DNA of 64,000 nt from Gymnothorax reevesii (lineage: Eukaryota; Chordata; Actinopteri; Anguilliformes; Muraenidae), in the NCBI GenBank assembly GCA_029721435.1, contig CM056587.1:13971167-14035166 (forward strand). The letters are read 5' to 3'. The translations under genes were made by a program, and so were the position numbers. The first letter of the stretch is position 1. Each line of letters starts with the position of its first letter. Of the stretch, positions 1 through 12,700 are shown piece after piece. The notes beneath the pieces are model-generated. The model did no database searches. It was not told where the DNA came from and saw only the letters and a program-made list of their open reading frames with translations.

Positions 1-52
1 GTCTAGCAAAACACACATCGACTGCGGGTGCCGGGTCGAATATAGAACATCA

Positions 53-74
53 TGCACAGTAGATCTACTGTGCA
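53..74. repeat. perfect 22-bp palindrome
   Basis: The sequence from 53 to 74 equals its own reverse complement and is centred on AGATCT. The flanking bases (A at 52, G at 75) do not extend it. There is no neighbouring gene to give it a role, and it may be chance or the core of a degenerate foldback element. Confidence 0.6.
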
Positions 75-3000
75 GGCTTTTTTGAAGGACCAGAACTTCT
101 CACATAATGGAGATGGGAAGCTAAAATTTAATGTGCTGGTGTATTCTGGCCCGTATATCAGGATTCTGGAGCCGGAATCACCATGTGATATCAGATAGGT
201 GAGAGAAGGGCCCCCGAAATCCTTTATTCTTTTTAAAAAAATTAAGGCAAGGAGTGATTTTTTACTTTTTGGGGGTTCCTAGGACTCAGTTAAGTCAATG
301 ATACAGTTGGAAATGTGGTTTTTCCTCATATTTGGGGACGTTCCCACCACCAAACCAAGTTTTAGGATAATAGTACCATTGGTGGGGGACTTGTGGGGGT
401 TGGAAAACCACTTTGGGCCAAAACGACCTTTTCAAACCTGGGACTTCAGACACCCAGATATCCCTGTGGGCACTGGATGATGGCAAAGGCATTTATACCA
501 GACAAATACACATATTTAAAAATTAATTTAATAGAATTAAAACTTTGATTATCAACATCCTATATGAACATGCTTTTCGTTAAAAAAGGGCATTTTGAAA
601 CCCTTTTTCGGCAGAAATTTCCAAGTCCAGATATTAGGTCAAACAGGATTACAGAGAGAGTTGGCTTAACTGTGTAAAATCCATTATAATTGCAGTAATA
701 CTAGAGGTATGAAAACTAGAGGTAAGCATCCAAGATTATGCAAAAAGGGACTTTAATCCCTAGATATTTTTGGGTAAATGTGGGGCAACTCTGTGTTATC
801 TTTAGTCTGTGGTGGCTTTTACCATCCAGCTTTCTCATGGATGCCATTTTTGCCTTGTCTCCTTCTTATTGCGGAACTGTGAACTTTGACCTTAATTATG
901 GCAAATGAAAGTTCTTGGATGTTAGTCTGGGTTATTTTGAGACCTCCTAGATGAGTCGCTGATGTGTTCTTGGAGGAATTTTGGTGGGCCAGTCACTCTT
1001 AGGAAGGTTCACCACTGTTTCAAGTTTTCATAATTTGTAGATAATGACTCTCACTGAGGTTCACTGGAGTACCACAGCCTCAAATTAAGAGGAGAAATGT
1101 GCCTTAAATTAATAGTTGGTCAGTTTGGACACTAGTAGTCATTTGTCTTTTCGACTGTGTGGTTCCAAAATCTGCTGTCCTTTACTTTAAATCGCTTGTG
1201 CGCATGTCCACATCCACGGACATGGAGCTGCTTTATTTATGCACTCAGGTACACCATCCTATCAATAGGTCGTACCCCTGAAATGGTTATTGAATATTAC
1301 GAGGAAACAGTGCCTTAAATGATTTAGAATATGGAGGAGTTAAAGGCCCAAAATGTAAAATTTCCCAATTCAAAGATCTATAAAATATACAGATATGTCA
1401 TGTATGTTTTGGCATGGTGTACTTACATTGTCCGTGATGTATTCAATGATTATCAATGACAAAGATATCTGTATTATCAATGTGGGGACATGGACCGTTT
1501 CTTTTAATGGCATATTTGACATCACTCCCAACACAAAGAGAGCACGAGACCGAGAAAATCACCCTCCACGCACGCGTGCTTCGCCGTTGCCAAAGAGTTT
1601 CAAGCCAAGGTGGTAACATAAACGTAACGTTACTTCACTTCAAAATATTTTTCTTGCGATGCCGCCTGACAAACAGAAAGTGTGTACAGCACATCGTTTG
1701 TGCGTTATGAGAAGTCAGTGCTATGTTAGCTACATTACTTGCAGTTAGAACACAGCTCCCTTGAGTACTCGATTCAGTTTAGTCTATCAGCGTGTCTTGA
1801 CAGATAACCACTATCCAGCTGGTCTGCTGAGCACATTGTTGCTAAGGAAGCTATAGCAATAGCAGCAGGAGCAACTGAATATGTTGCCAGCTGACAGTGG
1901 CATTTCCTCGATATCTGTTACCTTTAGCATTTGCATTTAGCAACAGAGTGTTCACATCTGTTATTATTCTCTACAAAGATGGGCAAAATGAGCCGGCCCC
2001 ACCCCCTTATCTCAGCCATAAGCGCTGTAAACGGCCTACTCATCATTTTCCCTTACATTTTTTTTTATTTGAATGAGATAAGATGCAGTTATATAAAAGT
2101 ACAGAAATATAACCTTACCTCCTCCATGTACATGGTTTCGCCATTCCTGTTTGAGTCACGTTGGAGAATTTAGCTGTCAGTGGTGCATGTAAATTGATGA
2201 AGACAACAAGTCCCATGATTCCACGTGATCCCATTGCATCACCACACTCGACATCTTGTTATTGTTTGGTTAAGCGCCTTCTAGCGGCAGAGAATTACAT
2301 ATTGGGCCTGAAAGTCCCATCCCAGTTTCCCAGGATTTGTATGAATTAAACTCCTCAGCCAAGCCTGATGCGCAAACTGCATAATATACTTGCCCATACT
2401 ATCTCTCAAGCGGTTAATAAAAATGATCTCTTGCTGTAGAAAAAATCTTTGTCCTTTGTTGCAGCCACTTCACCTATAATAAGCCAAAAGTATGTGCAGA
2501 TGTGCAATTTTCACGTCGTATAATTTCTGGATGGCTTGAGCTAGAACCACCAAACCTGGTGACGTTTCCTAAAGCTTGCCTGGGAACAATTTAATACCAA
2601 TAAGTCAAGTCCACCATCTTCACCGTTTCCATGGCAAAGGTTTTCTAACAGGTATGTCTGACAAAACATCACCGATTTTGGTTTCATCAATGTAGTTTTC
2701 AGATTTTCTTTTTAACATATACTTATTCCATTATATTTACAATATCTAACATAATTTAATGTCAGCTTTGTTAAGTAGAATTAATTAATGGTAATTTGAT
2801 GACTTCATTGAATTTATTTTATTTTCCTATGATGAAAGCTTCTTCTACCAACAAATAGACTTTTCTTTCCATTAGGTGTTAGGTCTTTAGGCTCTATATT
2901 GAAATCAATATACTAAACACAAAGAAGTTGACAATACGGACAGAGCGAGTTTTGCTTATGCAAACTTTTAATCCTTTATAAGTTAACTTTCATTCCTTTC

Positions 3001-3932
3001 TGACCTGAACTTTTAAGAAAAACATTCTGAGCAAATGAAAACCTATTTTCATGGAACATAAATAGAATTTAGCATATTTTATGGCCTCTCGGAGCTGGTG
3101 CACTATGGGATGAAATAAGCAAAGCATTATGGGTAATAAAAATCTAAAATTATGTCATAATGATATCATAATAGGTAATAATAATACGAAAATGATTTTA
3201 GTGATTTAATTTTACATGTACATCATCCCCTGCAAATTTGGTGGTCATACGTCATGTTGTTTACAAGTTACTGGGGTGTGCCCCACCCGCTCTAGGAAGC
3301 CCCAAAAAGCCCGGTCTAGATAGGGTTAAGGTTACATAATCACATGGTTCAGTGGATTCCAGTTGATCCATTGGGCTTCTTAAGTGGAAAGACAATATGA
3401 CCTCTTATGGTGCACAATAATATATCTCAAGCTGGTCAAACTGAGAATTGAAAGTTCATCGGCTGCCTTAAAAATATAAGTTAATTCAACCCAATATGAA
3501 ATAAGGCAATTTGAAGATCAGCTTTGTTTCAACTCAAAATTAATTAAGACAATGAATGACTTTAACTTATGAACTTCAGTTCAATATCTGAAACTTGTTT
3601 TGATAAGTGGAGTTAAAGAGAAGAAATAATTTCACATAACTTAGTTAGGCTATCATTTTTTTTTTTTTTTTTAACAGTGAGTGACATCACTAAATGTGGT
3701 TAGAATGTTCATTTCTGAAAATTGCACTTATTTAACAATTTATATTTTAAAAAGAAATGGAGTTCTAGAACACTGGCTTAGAATTCCAAAAAAAAAAAAA
3801 ATCCAAAGAACTATTCTTGATGATCATCTAAGAAATACAGATCACACTGCTCCTCTAAAATCTGGATACTGTCAGTGAGCAGATCAAACTGACCCCTTCA
3901 GTTTGCTCTATTTGAATGAGGCAAATTTTTTT
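75..3932. other. no gene seen; AT-rich non-coding DNA
   Basis: All reading frames here are short and none resembles a known protein. The segment holds poly-T (about 3658-3672) and a poly-A run near 3789. Stretches around 2510-2660 and 3080-3330 read like fragments of old dispersed fish repeats, but I cannot name the family. No splice-bounded conserved exon was recognised. Confidence 0.5.
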
Positions 3933-4240
3933 AACGGCAGCCATGTTGAATTTTGTGCATATAACAGATGTTTCTGTCCAGTGAGACCTAGAATTAATGC
4001 AAAAGGCTAATGAACAAGATGTCAAGAACCATTGCTGTTCACTTTTGATCACTGTTCATTGATAGTATGCCATGTATGCCATGTAACGGCAGCCATGTTG
4101 AATTTTGTGCATATAACTGATGTTTCTGTCCAGTGAGACCTAGAATTAATGCAAAAATTAATGCAAAAGGCTAATGAACAAGATGTCAAGAACCATTGCT
4201 GTTCACTTTTGTTCACTGTTCATTGATAGTATGCCATGTA
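3933..4240. repeat. tandem duplication, two units of about 152 bp
   Basis: A unit beginning AACGGCAGCCATGTTG at 3933 recurs at 4085 with very few differences. The second copy carries a short extra duplication of the ATTAATGCAAAA motif. The near identity points to a recent local duplication. The second unit runs directly into a C homopolymer. Confidence 0.85.
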
Positions 4241-4260
4241 CCCCCCCCCCCCCCCCCCCC
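4241..4260. repeat. poly-C run, 20 bp
   Basis: Twenty consecutive C follow the second tandem unit directly. Length variation and assembly uncertainty are likely at this point. Confidence 0.9.
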
Positions 4261-6542
4261 GACCACGACCCACCACAGCCACAGAAGCAGTCTATGGACC
4301 CATTTCTCCACTAATTACCTAAACGAAAACCACATGGCATTCTGTTGCAAAATTGCTGGAGTTTAGGCGCTTGATATAGATTTCCATGATTTTCTGAAAC
4401 TGTACTCTGCAAGTATGCTCCGGGAAATACTGTAAACCAGATGGGGCCTGCAATGTCTTAAGGGATTTCTTTTTTTCTTTTCTCTTCTTTACAGCTGGCT
4501 CTTATCCAAGCTTTAGATCATTCACTGTCAGTCTAACTGTGTTCTTCGTGTCTTTGCTAGCGGGCTTGTGCATGGAATACGTGCTTTAATAAATCCGAGC
4601 CAATCAAAGCCTCACCGTCTTGCCTCCTAAAGGGAGAAGTACCCTCACCCTCCCTCTGTCCTGCTGTGGAGATTGTCTTCCAGAGTGTGAACTGACAAAG
4701 TGCTGCAGCCTCCATACCACTAGGGGTGCTGTCCTGTCTGTGAGTCAAAAGCACTTACACTGTTTTGAATGTGATAGAGCTTCGTGATGTGTTTCCACTA
4801 GAGCCCATTCCCAAACCACTCCGTCACCACTAGTTCTTCACTAACAAGTGTCACCCCATGTGAAGCATCTCTCACAGCTATGAACGGCACTCCTCCTCAA
4901 GGGGGAGGGTTTAAATATATGTAAGATCATTTGTTTAAGGAGCTTGCACTGTGGCCATCAATAGATACTCTAAGGTTTATACAAAATCTCTTCCGTCATC
5001 CTGCTTACAGTATGGGAGAGTGAGAAGTAAAAGCCTTATATACAGACTTGGCAGCCTGAACAGCCCACCCCTACTTGGTGCTAATGGGTTTAAAACTGAT
5101 TTTAACATGGCTGTCCCTTTGTGTGAATAAGCAAATGGAGTGTGAGTGGTTCGTTTGAGAGTGTAGTGAGTGCTTTGAGTTTTTCCACTGAGAGTTTAAA
5201 CAACATAGTTTTTTTTTTCCCTAAGGCTTGCCATTTGTACACACGCAAACGGTGTTTTAGGTCACAAAAACAATTATTTTTGAAATAACCTCCGTGCAAG
5301 GTGAAGATTTTCTAAAATGCAGGTTTCTGTGTATCCGCGTGGACATGTAAAACGGAGCTTTTGGAAAACGATGATGTCACAGCTCATTTTGTGCAAGCCT
5401 ACCGTTGCATTGTGTGATGTCCTTCCTTGATATTAGGCCATTTAAATGTAGATGTTATCGCCACCTACTGGCTCGGAATACTTGATTTGAGCATTTGTAG
5501 CAGTTTTTGCGTTCTCGTGTAGACAGATTTTTTTTTCTAAGACGCATTGAGAAATATCCGTTTTAAAAAACACCCGTGTATGTGTAGACTAGGCCTGAGA
5601 CAGGGTCCCACCTAGGAACCAATGCAATTGAGTTTGTGCCAAAAATCCTGCCTGTTTTTCAGGCATGTCATGATAAGCAAATGGGAAAACTGCAGAAATA
5701 TTCTAGGCAAGCGAGCAAATATTTTGTAACAATGGGGATGCATATGCTTCACTGATGCACCCACCGTATATTTAAACGTTTGCTGTGGCTCAACTGATAT
5801 TTAGCTGAAAATGAAAGCTTAAGATCCAAAGAAGTTTCTATATTATACAGTAACACGTGAGGTTACACAAATTATTCAGTGGTTAGATCTTTATATGCAG
5901 CAGGTCTTTTCATTGTGCTTTCTACCAGCACTGCTACCCAATGTAATGCTGCTCAATTATGACAATATGCTGCACTATCTCACCTCTATCCTTTACCTCA
6001 TCTTAAATAGAAAACTGACCACATATAAGAATTATGTTTTGGTCAAGATTAATTAAGGCATGTCTCTGTATGTATGTGCTGGAAGTATTAATTCTTAAAG
6101 ACGAACATGGCGCTGTTGCATTTCCTGTGAGGCAAGAGATGTTTGGCTCGGAGGACCGAGAGCGGAAGCAGCTGTGCGGCATGTTCTGGAGGTGGCGAGC
6201 AAGTCAGGTGATGTTCTGTCCAGCCGTGCTCATACTCGCGAGCCAGTGGGACATAGGGAGGCCCAGAGGAGAATCGCAGCTGTACTACAGTTGCCAGGCT
6301 CCAGCCAATCCAAACTCAGCACGGCGGCGAGCAGATCAGATTTTATGTTCCCTCAAGGACAGGGAAATGGCAACTCTTCCGAGAGCCCTGCCAGAGCCTG
6401 AAGTACTGTAGCCAGCAGGAGTGTAAGAGCAGAGAGAAGGATGGAGATTATACCTCCTCTGGACTTTCAGTGATCCCGTTTTCTGAGAGTTTGCCGACAC
6501 AACATACACAGTTTGGAGAAGCAAAGCCTCCTGTGGGAAATA
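4261..6542. other. no gene seen
   Basis: There is an open frame of 125 codons at 6034-6411 (+), but its composition is unremarkable, it has no recognisable domain, and a second frame overlaps it. Around 5325-5590 the segment has matched 'gtgta..gac' ends of the sort seen in degenerate MITEs. Nothing else is supported. Confidence 0.4.
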
Positions 6543-6742
6543 TAACCCTTTGAGTGCTGAATACATTTTCAAGGAATTAAAAATGTAGTTATCCTGAGCT
6601 GTTGAAGCCTATCCTGTGGCAACTTGTTTCAAAGAGCTCCCCTCTTTTAAACAAGTTGCCACATCATAGGTTTCAACAGCATCTGATTTTGATATCTTGC
6701 ATCATTTGGCAAATATAGTTGCCTATGGCGCTGAAAGGGTTA
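6543..6742. mobile_element. palindromic MITE-like element with an inner hairpin
   Basis: The ends TAACCCTTTGAGTGCTGAA (6543) and GCGCTGAAAGGGTTA (to 6742) are imperfect inverted repeats. Inside, 6599-6679 forms a strong hairpin: CTGTTGAAGCCTAT..GTGGCAACTTGTTT pairs with AAACAAGTTGCCAC..ATAGGTTTCAACAG across a short loop. There is no coding capacity. A non-autonomous DNA transposon or foldback element is the simplest reading. Confidence 0.6.
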
Positions 6743-6794
6743 AGAGGCTCCATAAATTGATTAGATCAGTCATGGTTTAGAGTCTTGAGGAACA

Positions 6795-7106
6795 TCCCTT
6801 CTAAAAAATTACTGTAGTTGCCTATAGTTTACTACAGTAAAATTGATGTAATCTATAGTAAACTGCACTTTACTACAGTAAACTATAGTTTGTTGCAAAT
6901 ATACTATAGAAATTGAATATCATTGCTATAGTTTACTATAGTAGAATTTGACTTTTGTGATTTACTTTAGCATCACTAAAGTAAATTACAGAGTTATTAC
7001 AGTATATCTAAAGTATATCTATTCTAATTCCGCAAAAATACCATAGTTACCATAAAAAACTGTAGTATTTTTACTGTAGTATTTTGTGGTAATTTTTCAC
7101 AAGGGA
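6795..7106. mobile_element. MITE with TCCCTT..AAGGGA ends
   Basis: The 5' end TCCCTTCTAAAAAATTACTG is mirrored by CAC-AAGGGA at the 3' end, which reads TCCCTTGTGAAAAATTACCA on the other strand. The interior is built from short palindromes of the type CTACAGTAAACTATAGT. It is 312 bp with no ORF of interest. I see no clear target-site duplication, so the superfamily is open. Confidence 0.65.
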
Positions 7107-8379
7107 TCCCACCAGGGTGACTGGATGTAGGCCTTATACACTGCTGACAAGGTAACACAGATGCCAGTATCAAGCAGAATTTGATAAGATGTGGGATTGA
7201 TTTTGGCCTCAAAAAAAAAAATTTGTTGAAAATTCTTTACAAATGACCAAAATCTCAGTTGGTTATCTTACTTTTTTTGAGTTGAGTCCACTTTTTATTT
7301 TTCACAGTGCTGTGTATTGGCAAACATCAGAGGTCAAATGTGCAAAAATGACAAAATAAACATTTAAAATATGCTTTTGTTGCATAGTGTCCAAACCTTG
7401 TTGTTTTTAACTTTGATAGATATTTGCCGGATAACTTTGTATTCACACCCCTCATGCTTATCCATCTGTTAGTACCATCATAGCAGGCTACCAGGTGATT
7501 TTATTACAGTTCATTGGTGACACATATTGACAAGCCAAAATTTTGCAAAAAAAATTTGGGGAATTTCACTAAGTATAAAAAAGGGCGCTTTTAAATAAAT
7601 CACCCACCATACCTTTAACAGATACCAAAGCATAGAGCCCATCCATGCACTAAAACAGAGCCTTAATCAATAGATGGAAGACCATAGAGCCCATCTATGC
7701 TCTAAAACTAGAGGGCACTTGGTCTCCACCACGTCATATATCTGTTCTGTTGGTCACAGGGTATGTTCCAGATCACTTCCAAAATGAAATGAACTCTTCC
7801 TTGGACTATCACCTATCATCTTACCAAATTTTGTGCCAAACCGTTTTGGAGTTATCCTGTTAACATACAGACAGATGGATAGACAAAAAACAGAGGTAAA
7901 AACATAACGTCCTTGGTAGAGGTAACAAAGCCTTTATAAATACCAGACCCCTGAACAAATTTATGCGCTAGAACAGGGTTTAACAGATTCCAGACTGTTG
8001 GGATCATCCATGCTGTATTGCATGTACAATACCGATCAAAGTTTGGACGCACCAAAGTTTTCTTGAAATCAAAGATTAAGAAAATAAATAAATAAAATAA
8101 AAACACATTTTTATTTACAAAAAATATTTGAATCTTCATTAACTCAACAATAGCCAACTTTTGCAATTGTAATTCTTAAATGTAAAAATTTTTCACCGAA
8201 GGCAGTCATGTGGCTTTGAGCTTTCTCTCCTGTGTGGGCATTGAAGTTCTGACAGATGTGCTGCATGTTTAGATTACTTCCCCCTCACGTCTCTGTCCAG
8301 TTGGCCTTTACATACTTATCTTCATTTTAACGAACTTGTTGAAAATGGAGAGAATATATTTTTGTAAGGCCACACCTCC
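7107..8379. other. old dispersed-repeat fragments, no gene
   Basis: The motif 'catagagcccat(c)atgc' occurs twice at about 7630 and 7685, and a weaker form appears near 7950. A stretch ending in a CAGACAGATGGATAGAC-like run lies at 7790-7885. Near 8029 a sequence close to the 'accagtcaaa-gtttggac' end of some fish Tc1 elements suggests a transposon stub. None of these can be assigned firmly. Confidence 0.35.
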
Positions 8380-8820
8380 AAGCTCCCAGCTCGCCTGCCT
8401 ACCAGGTCCCTGCAGCAGCCCACATTAATCAGTGAATTGTCATTTGTCATTATCCAATTACCACATCCCTGTTTTCTCATCACAACTAATTAAGTAGCAG
8501 TAGTATTTAAGGACAGAGTTCGCTCTGTCCTTTTTAAAGTCTGCGTAATCCCAAGTCTGTGTGACATTGCTGACTGTGTAGGCTCATTTTCCTGCGTATT
8601 TAACTCTAAACCGAGATCTGTGCTGTTACCAGCATGTTTTATTACATATTCTAAAGAACACCGATTCCTTTGCCCGACTTTGTGTTTATTTTCACCACAG
8701 TAGGTTCATTTTGGAATCTCAGTTCCTCTGTTATTTTCTCCTGCACTGTTTCTGTCAACGGCAGTGCTGCACCATAATAAACTCTCATTCATTCAATCCT
8801 GCGCCTGAGTTCGTTGGACA
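8380..8820 (+). mobile_element. possible solo LTR (weak)
   Basis: The segment has an LTR-like layout. A TATTTAA box (about 8504) is followed at once by a perfect 10-bp stem with a TTCG loop (8509-8532). An AATAAA signal lies about 270 bp downstream (8776-8781), followed by 'cctgcgcctgagttcg', a type of ending seen in fish gypsy LTRs. No target duplication or partner LTR was found. It could also be unrelated non-coding DNA. Confidence 0.3.
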
Positions 8821-8900
8821 AAATGTACAATTTTCCCATTATTTATTTATTCTATGAATTCCAAAATGTTGAACATTATCCTGCAACATAAAAGATTTCG

Positions 8901-9302
8901 GGTCACACTTTATTTGAAGTGTTGCTCATAAAGGCTTTATGCAGCATGTATAATGCCTTCATAAGTGAGACATAATGTCTTCATAAATCATACATAAGCA
9001 AACGTCATGCTTTGTAAAGGGTGAAATAACACACCCTTCTTCAGCATATGATACCAGATGTGATATAAGTGACAATGTCACTTAGCTAGTGGTTAAATGA
9101 TATGAGGGTTACATTGTCACCTAAGTGACATTGTCATTATCTCATCTGGCATCAAATGTTGAATAAGGATGTGTTATTTCACCCTTTACAAAGCATGACA
9201 TTCACTAATGAATGATTTATGAAGACATTATGTCTCATTTATGAAGGCATTATACATGCTGTATAAAGCCTTTATGAGCAACACTTCAAATTAAGTGTGA
9301 CC
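8901..9302. mobile_element. hAT-like MITE with long inverted repeats
   Basis: GGTCACACTT at 8901 pairs with AAGTGTGACC ending at 9302. The inverted repeats run inwards for well over 150 bp, for example 'ttcataa..gacataatgtcttcataaatca' against its complement near 9210-9245. The flanks AGATTTCG (8893-8900) and AGATTTTG (9303-9310) match at 7 of 8 positions, consistent with an 8-bp target duplication as made by hAT transposases. No ORF is present. Confidence 0.8.
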
Positions 9303-9478
9303 AGATTTTGCAACCTCTGATTTCATTGTCTTTCCTTGTGCCATTTTAGGTTATTTACAGGAGCTGAGACTCATCATTAAAAACTCATAATGTTTTCTGT
9401 CAGTGCAGTTACACATGAAATTGTCCAAATTTTGACCGGCTCTACACATTCAAATGGGATTAAAACTGCGGGCTAGAC

Positions 9479-9778
9479 CAGGGGCCTCATGTATGAAGAG
9501 AGCGTACGAACAGAAAAGATGCGTACGCTACTTTTTTTTGCGGATGTCAGATGTATGAAAACAACCGTGACTTTAGAAAAAATGCAAAAAAATTAATAGA
9601 ATTTAGCATTTTTGCAAAATTAAAGTTGATTCAGATTTTTCATTCAAATTTGCAAGATGAATTGGTGGCCCGCTATATTATAAATTTAATACTTTTTACA
9701 AAATGCTACTTTTCTTTTTATGAACGTACGCAATATTTAAGTATAAAATCCACGCAATTGTTAGTACATGAGGCCCCA
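9479..9778. mobile_element. MITE with GGGGCCTCATGTA ends
   Basis: GGGGCCTCATGTA at 9481 is perfectly mirrored by TACATGAGGCCCC ending at 9777. The subterminal 'gcgtacg' motifs also face each other. The flanks ggctagac and ggctattt share five of eight bases, so an eroded 8-bp target duplication is possible. It is non-coding and was probably moved by an hAT-type transposase elsewhere in the genome. Confidence 0.65.
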
Positions 9779-12700
9779 GGCTATTTGAGATTGAGAACCT
9801 TTTAGTCTATATTTAATAGCCTGATACATATTCAGTATTTTATGTCTACCTCAGTTACTCCACAGTGTGGGGATTATCAGGATGTCAAATGTTTGTGGAA
9901 CTGCTCTTGCTCTGGCCTGATACAAAACCCAATAAAATCTACCCAGTAGGGATAGCAGGAGTTTGCCAGGGTAGATTATTAGAATCGCGTTAAAAACTCA
10001 TAAATAACTCCATTCCAGTCTCCCGTGACCCTACTCAGGGAAGAGAAACACTTAAAGCATCATTCCCTTTGGCGCAAAAAAAATTCCTCTTTAAAAACTA
10101 TTTTAAAATACTAACAGACCCTCTGCTTGAGTTGTAAAAGGAGCTACACTAGGGCTCCTTCCAGCTGCCATTGTAGCATGGTAACCCACTGGACGAAAGA
10201 GGAGACATGAGAAATTTCGAAAGGCAGAAGGAGGGGCGATGACATGCTGAATCGTGCGCTGAAACTAAGCAAAGGTTTGTGTACAGGTATGCTTCCTCTG
10301 GACCATATCCAGTGACGATCAAGTCTGGACTGGAGCATGGACTCCCCCCCTCCACAAGCATGCAGGGAAAATAAACAAAAACACCGACACTGCGGAGTTT
10401 CCCTGTGGAATATCTGCTACCCTGGGGTACAGATTTTACTTTGCATATAGTGGTTAATACCAGAAGCACAAAACATTTTGGGAATTCTGTATTCTATCAA
10501 ATTAATGATGCTCATAAAAAATTTTGTAAACAAACGTCAATAAATGACCAAACAGGAAAATTTATTATGGTTATCTTTATGAAGAAAAATCAGTTATTAC
10601 TATATTCTGTCAGATCTTCATGGATATTAGAATATGTATACCAATATGAGCTACAAGAATCTAGATTAACATGAGAGAAGACGTTTCCGGAATAGTCCGT
10701 TGCATGCTCCCTGATAATCAGTTTGAGATGTACGTAGAGTGCGGACTTCTGTATGTACCTCAAACTCCTTAAGTTTCTTGGTTCGCAACATAGTCTAAGT
10801 ATAAATGCCCTCTGCACTATCCGAGTCTAAACATTTGTGTTAGCTTTTGTTACACAGTTACTATCCGCCCTCTCTGGCTAAGAGCTAATGATGGGCACTT
10901 CCTCCTCCTCATTTCCTGTGGCAGCAGCCCCCAAATGGACACCTGAAAGCCAGAATGGGCGGAGTTTCTAACGGGACCAATCACTGCCTGTGTGGGCAGT
11001 GCCTTCAAAAGCACTAATCATGTTCAGAGTGGGTGGAGCCTCAACTGGGGTGAGTCACCACCAGAATTCTACAAAACCCAATGACCCAGTTTAAAGCAAC
11101 TGCAGCTGTCACCAGAACTGCCCTAACTCTCTCTCCTCTGTTTGGCCTGTTTATTTTAGCGTAAACAAAAGCAAGCTTGAGAGATTCCTCATTTTTGTCC
11201 TTTTTAAAGTTGTGCAACCACTGTTTCTGTTGACATTGGCCTCATAGACTTTCCTTAACAGCTCGTTTTGTTAAAATTTTCTCCATTATGTAATTTACTT
11301 AAAAGCATCGTGGCCGTCCACATCGCTGTAAGAAACATACCGTGGCAGATTTGGTCAGTCAGATAAAATATGCAAAGAACAGCTACGTAAGTAGTAACTT
11401 CATCCCTGAAGACTTGCAGCTGTAAAGCAACTGACATGGAATAAAGTCATTGGAATAAAGTTTGACTGTGAAAGTACAGTGCTTTCTGCCCCTAGGTAGG
11501 CCTCACTTCTGAGTGATTGGAATCCTGTGGAAGGGACTGTCCTTGGGGATAATCATTTGGGTGCCATTTTACCCTCGTGTATTCTATTTAACTCCTTGAG
11601 TCCCATTGGAAGGCATTCCAACTTTGGGTTATTTTACAAAAAAGCCGTGCTTTACTGTCTCCTCGGGACTTCCTCTGGGCCTAAGTGAGCAACAGAGCAA
11701 CACAGCCGTTAAACTGTTACCGAACAGCCGCACGAAAAGAGACGACTTAACCTTCGGTTTGGCCGTGAGAGACAATGAGTGAGAAAGAAATTCAATAAAA
11801 CAGAGCAGGTTGATATCCTGACTAATTATTTGTGTTTTCATAACATGTGAAATTAGCCTTTATACCCAAATGGTTGTTAAAAAGAATTCTTTGTACAGGG
11901 AACAGCGAGTGCGAAATCCTTTCGGCAGGAGGAGTCATGACTGAGCATCTGAGATGTGGACACACTGGGACACCAGGTCGCTTTTCTAAGTCACCCAAAG
12001 ATTTTTACCATTTATTAATGATATTAATCTTATGGAGTGATAATATAAATTTTACAGAATTATGTCTTAATGCATTCATTATTGGTATTTAAATAAAGTG
12101 GCTTCCTTGTCTGAGATGTACTATCTTTGGTCTCTTTTAAAGAGAATTGACATCTTCACTGCGGGTTCGCCGGTTTCATCCATGACTAGTATGATAAGTT
12201 GCCAAAAATAAGTACAGTCAAAAAGCCCAAAATATAGAAGGTATACGCTGTCACTGTCGATGCTTTCATGTTTGCACTTGATTCGGATGTTTGAGCTCAG
12301 TACAACTAATACCATTTAACATACAATTACAAGCTATATATAGTATAGAGGACAATATATCGATATAAGATATCCGACCAAAACCTGAATCACAATGCAT
12401 TAAACTTATTGTTGCATGTGATACAGTATTCTAGCATGTCTGCTCAGAGGAAATCTATACTTTGCCCATGCACTTTTAGGGAATGGAAATAATTAGCATG
12501 GCCCATGTATCCAAGGGAACGCCTGCCAAATATCACTATAAACACTCCTCCAGCCAGAAATCCGACAGAATTATGAAGCGAAATCGTGCTCCAGTTCTGT
12601 GGCTGTTTTCAAGATTTATCATTGTTGTTTTCATCTGTGTTTTTGGGTCTCCCCTTTTGAGTAAATGGTTGTCCATCTGGAAAAATACTTACAATATGTT

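Noticed and set aside
6034..6411. A 125-codon + strand frame
   Set aside because: No domain, no splice context, and an equally long overlapping frame; more likely chance.
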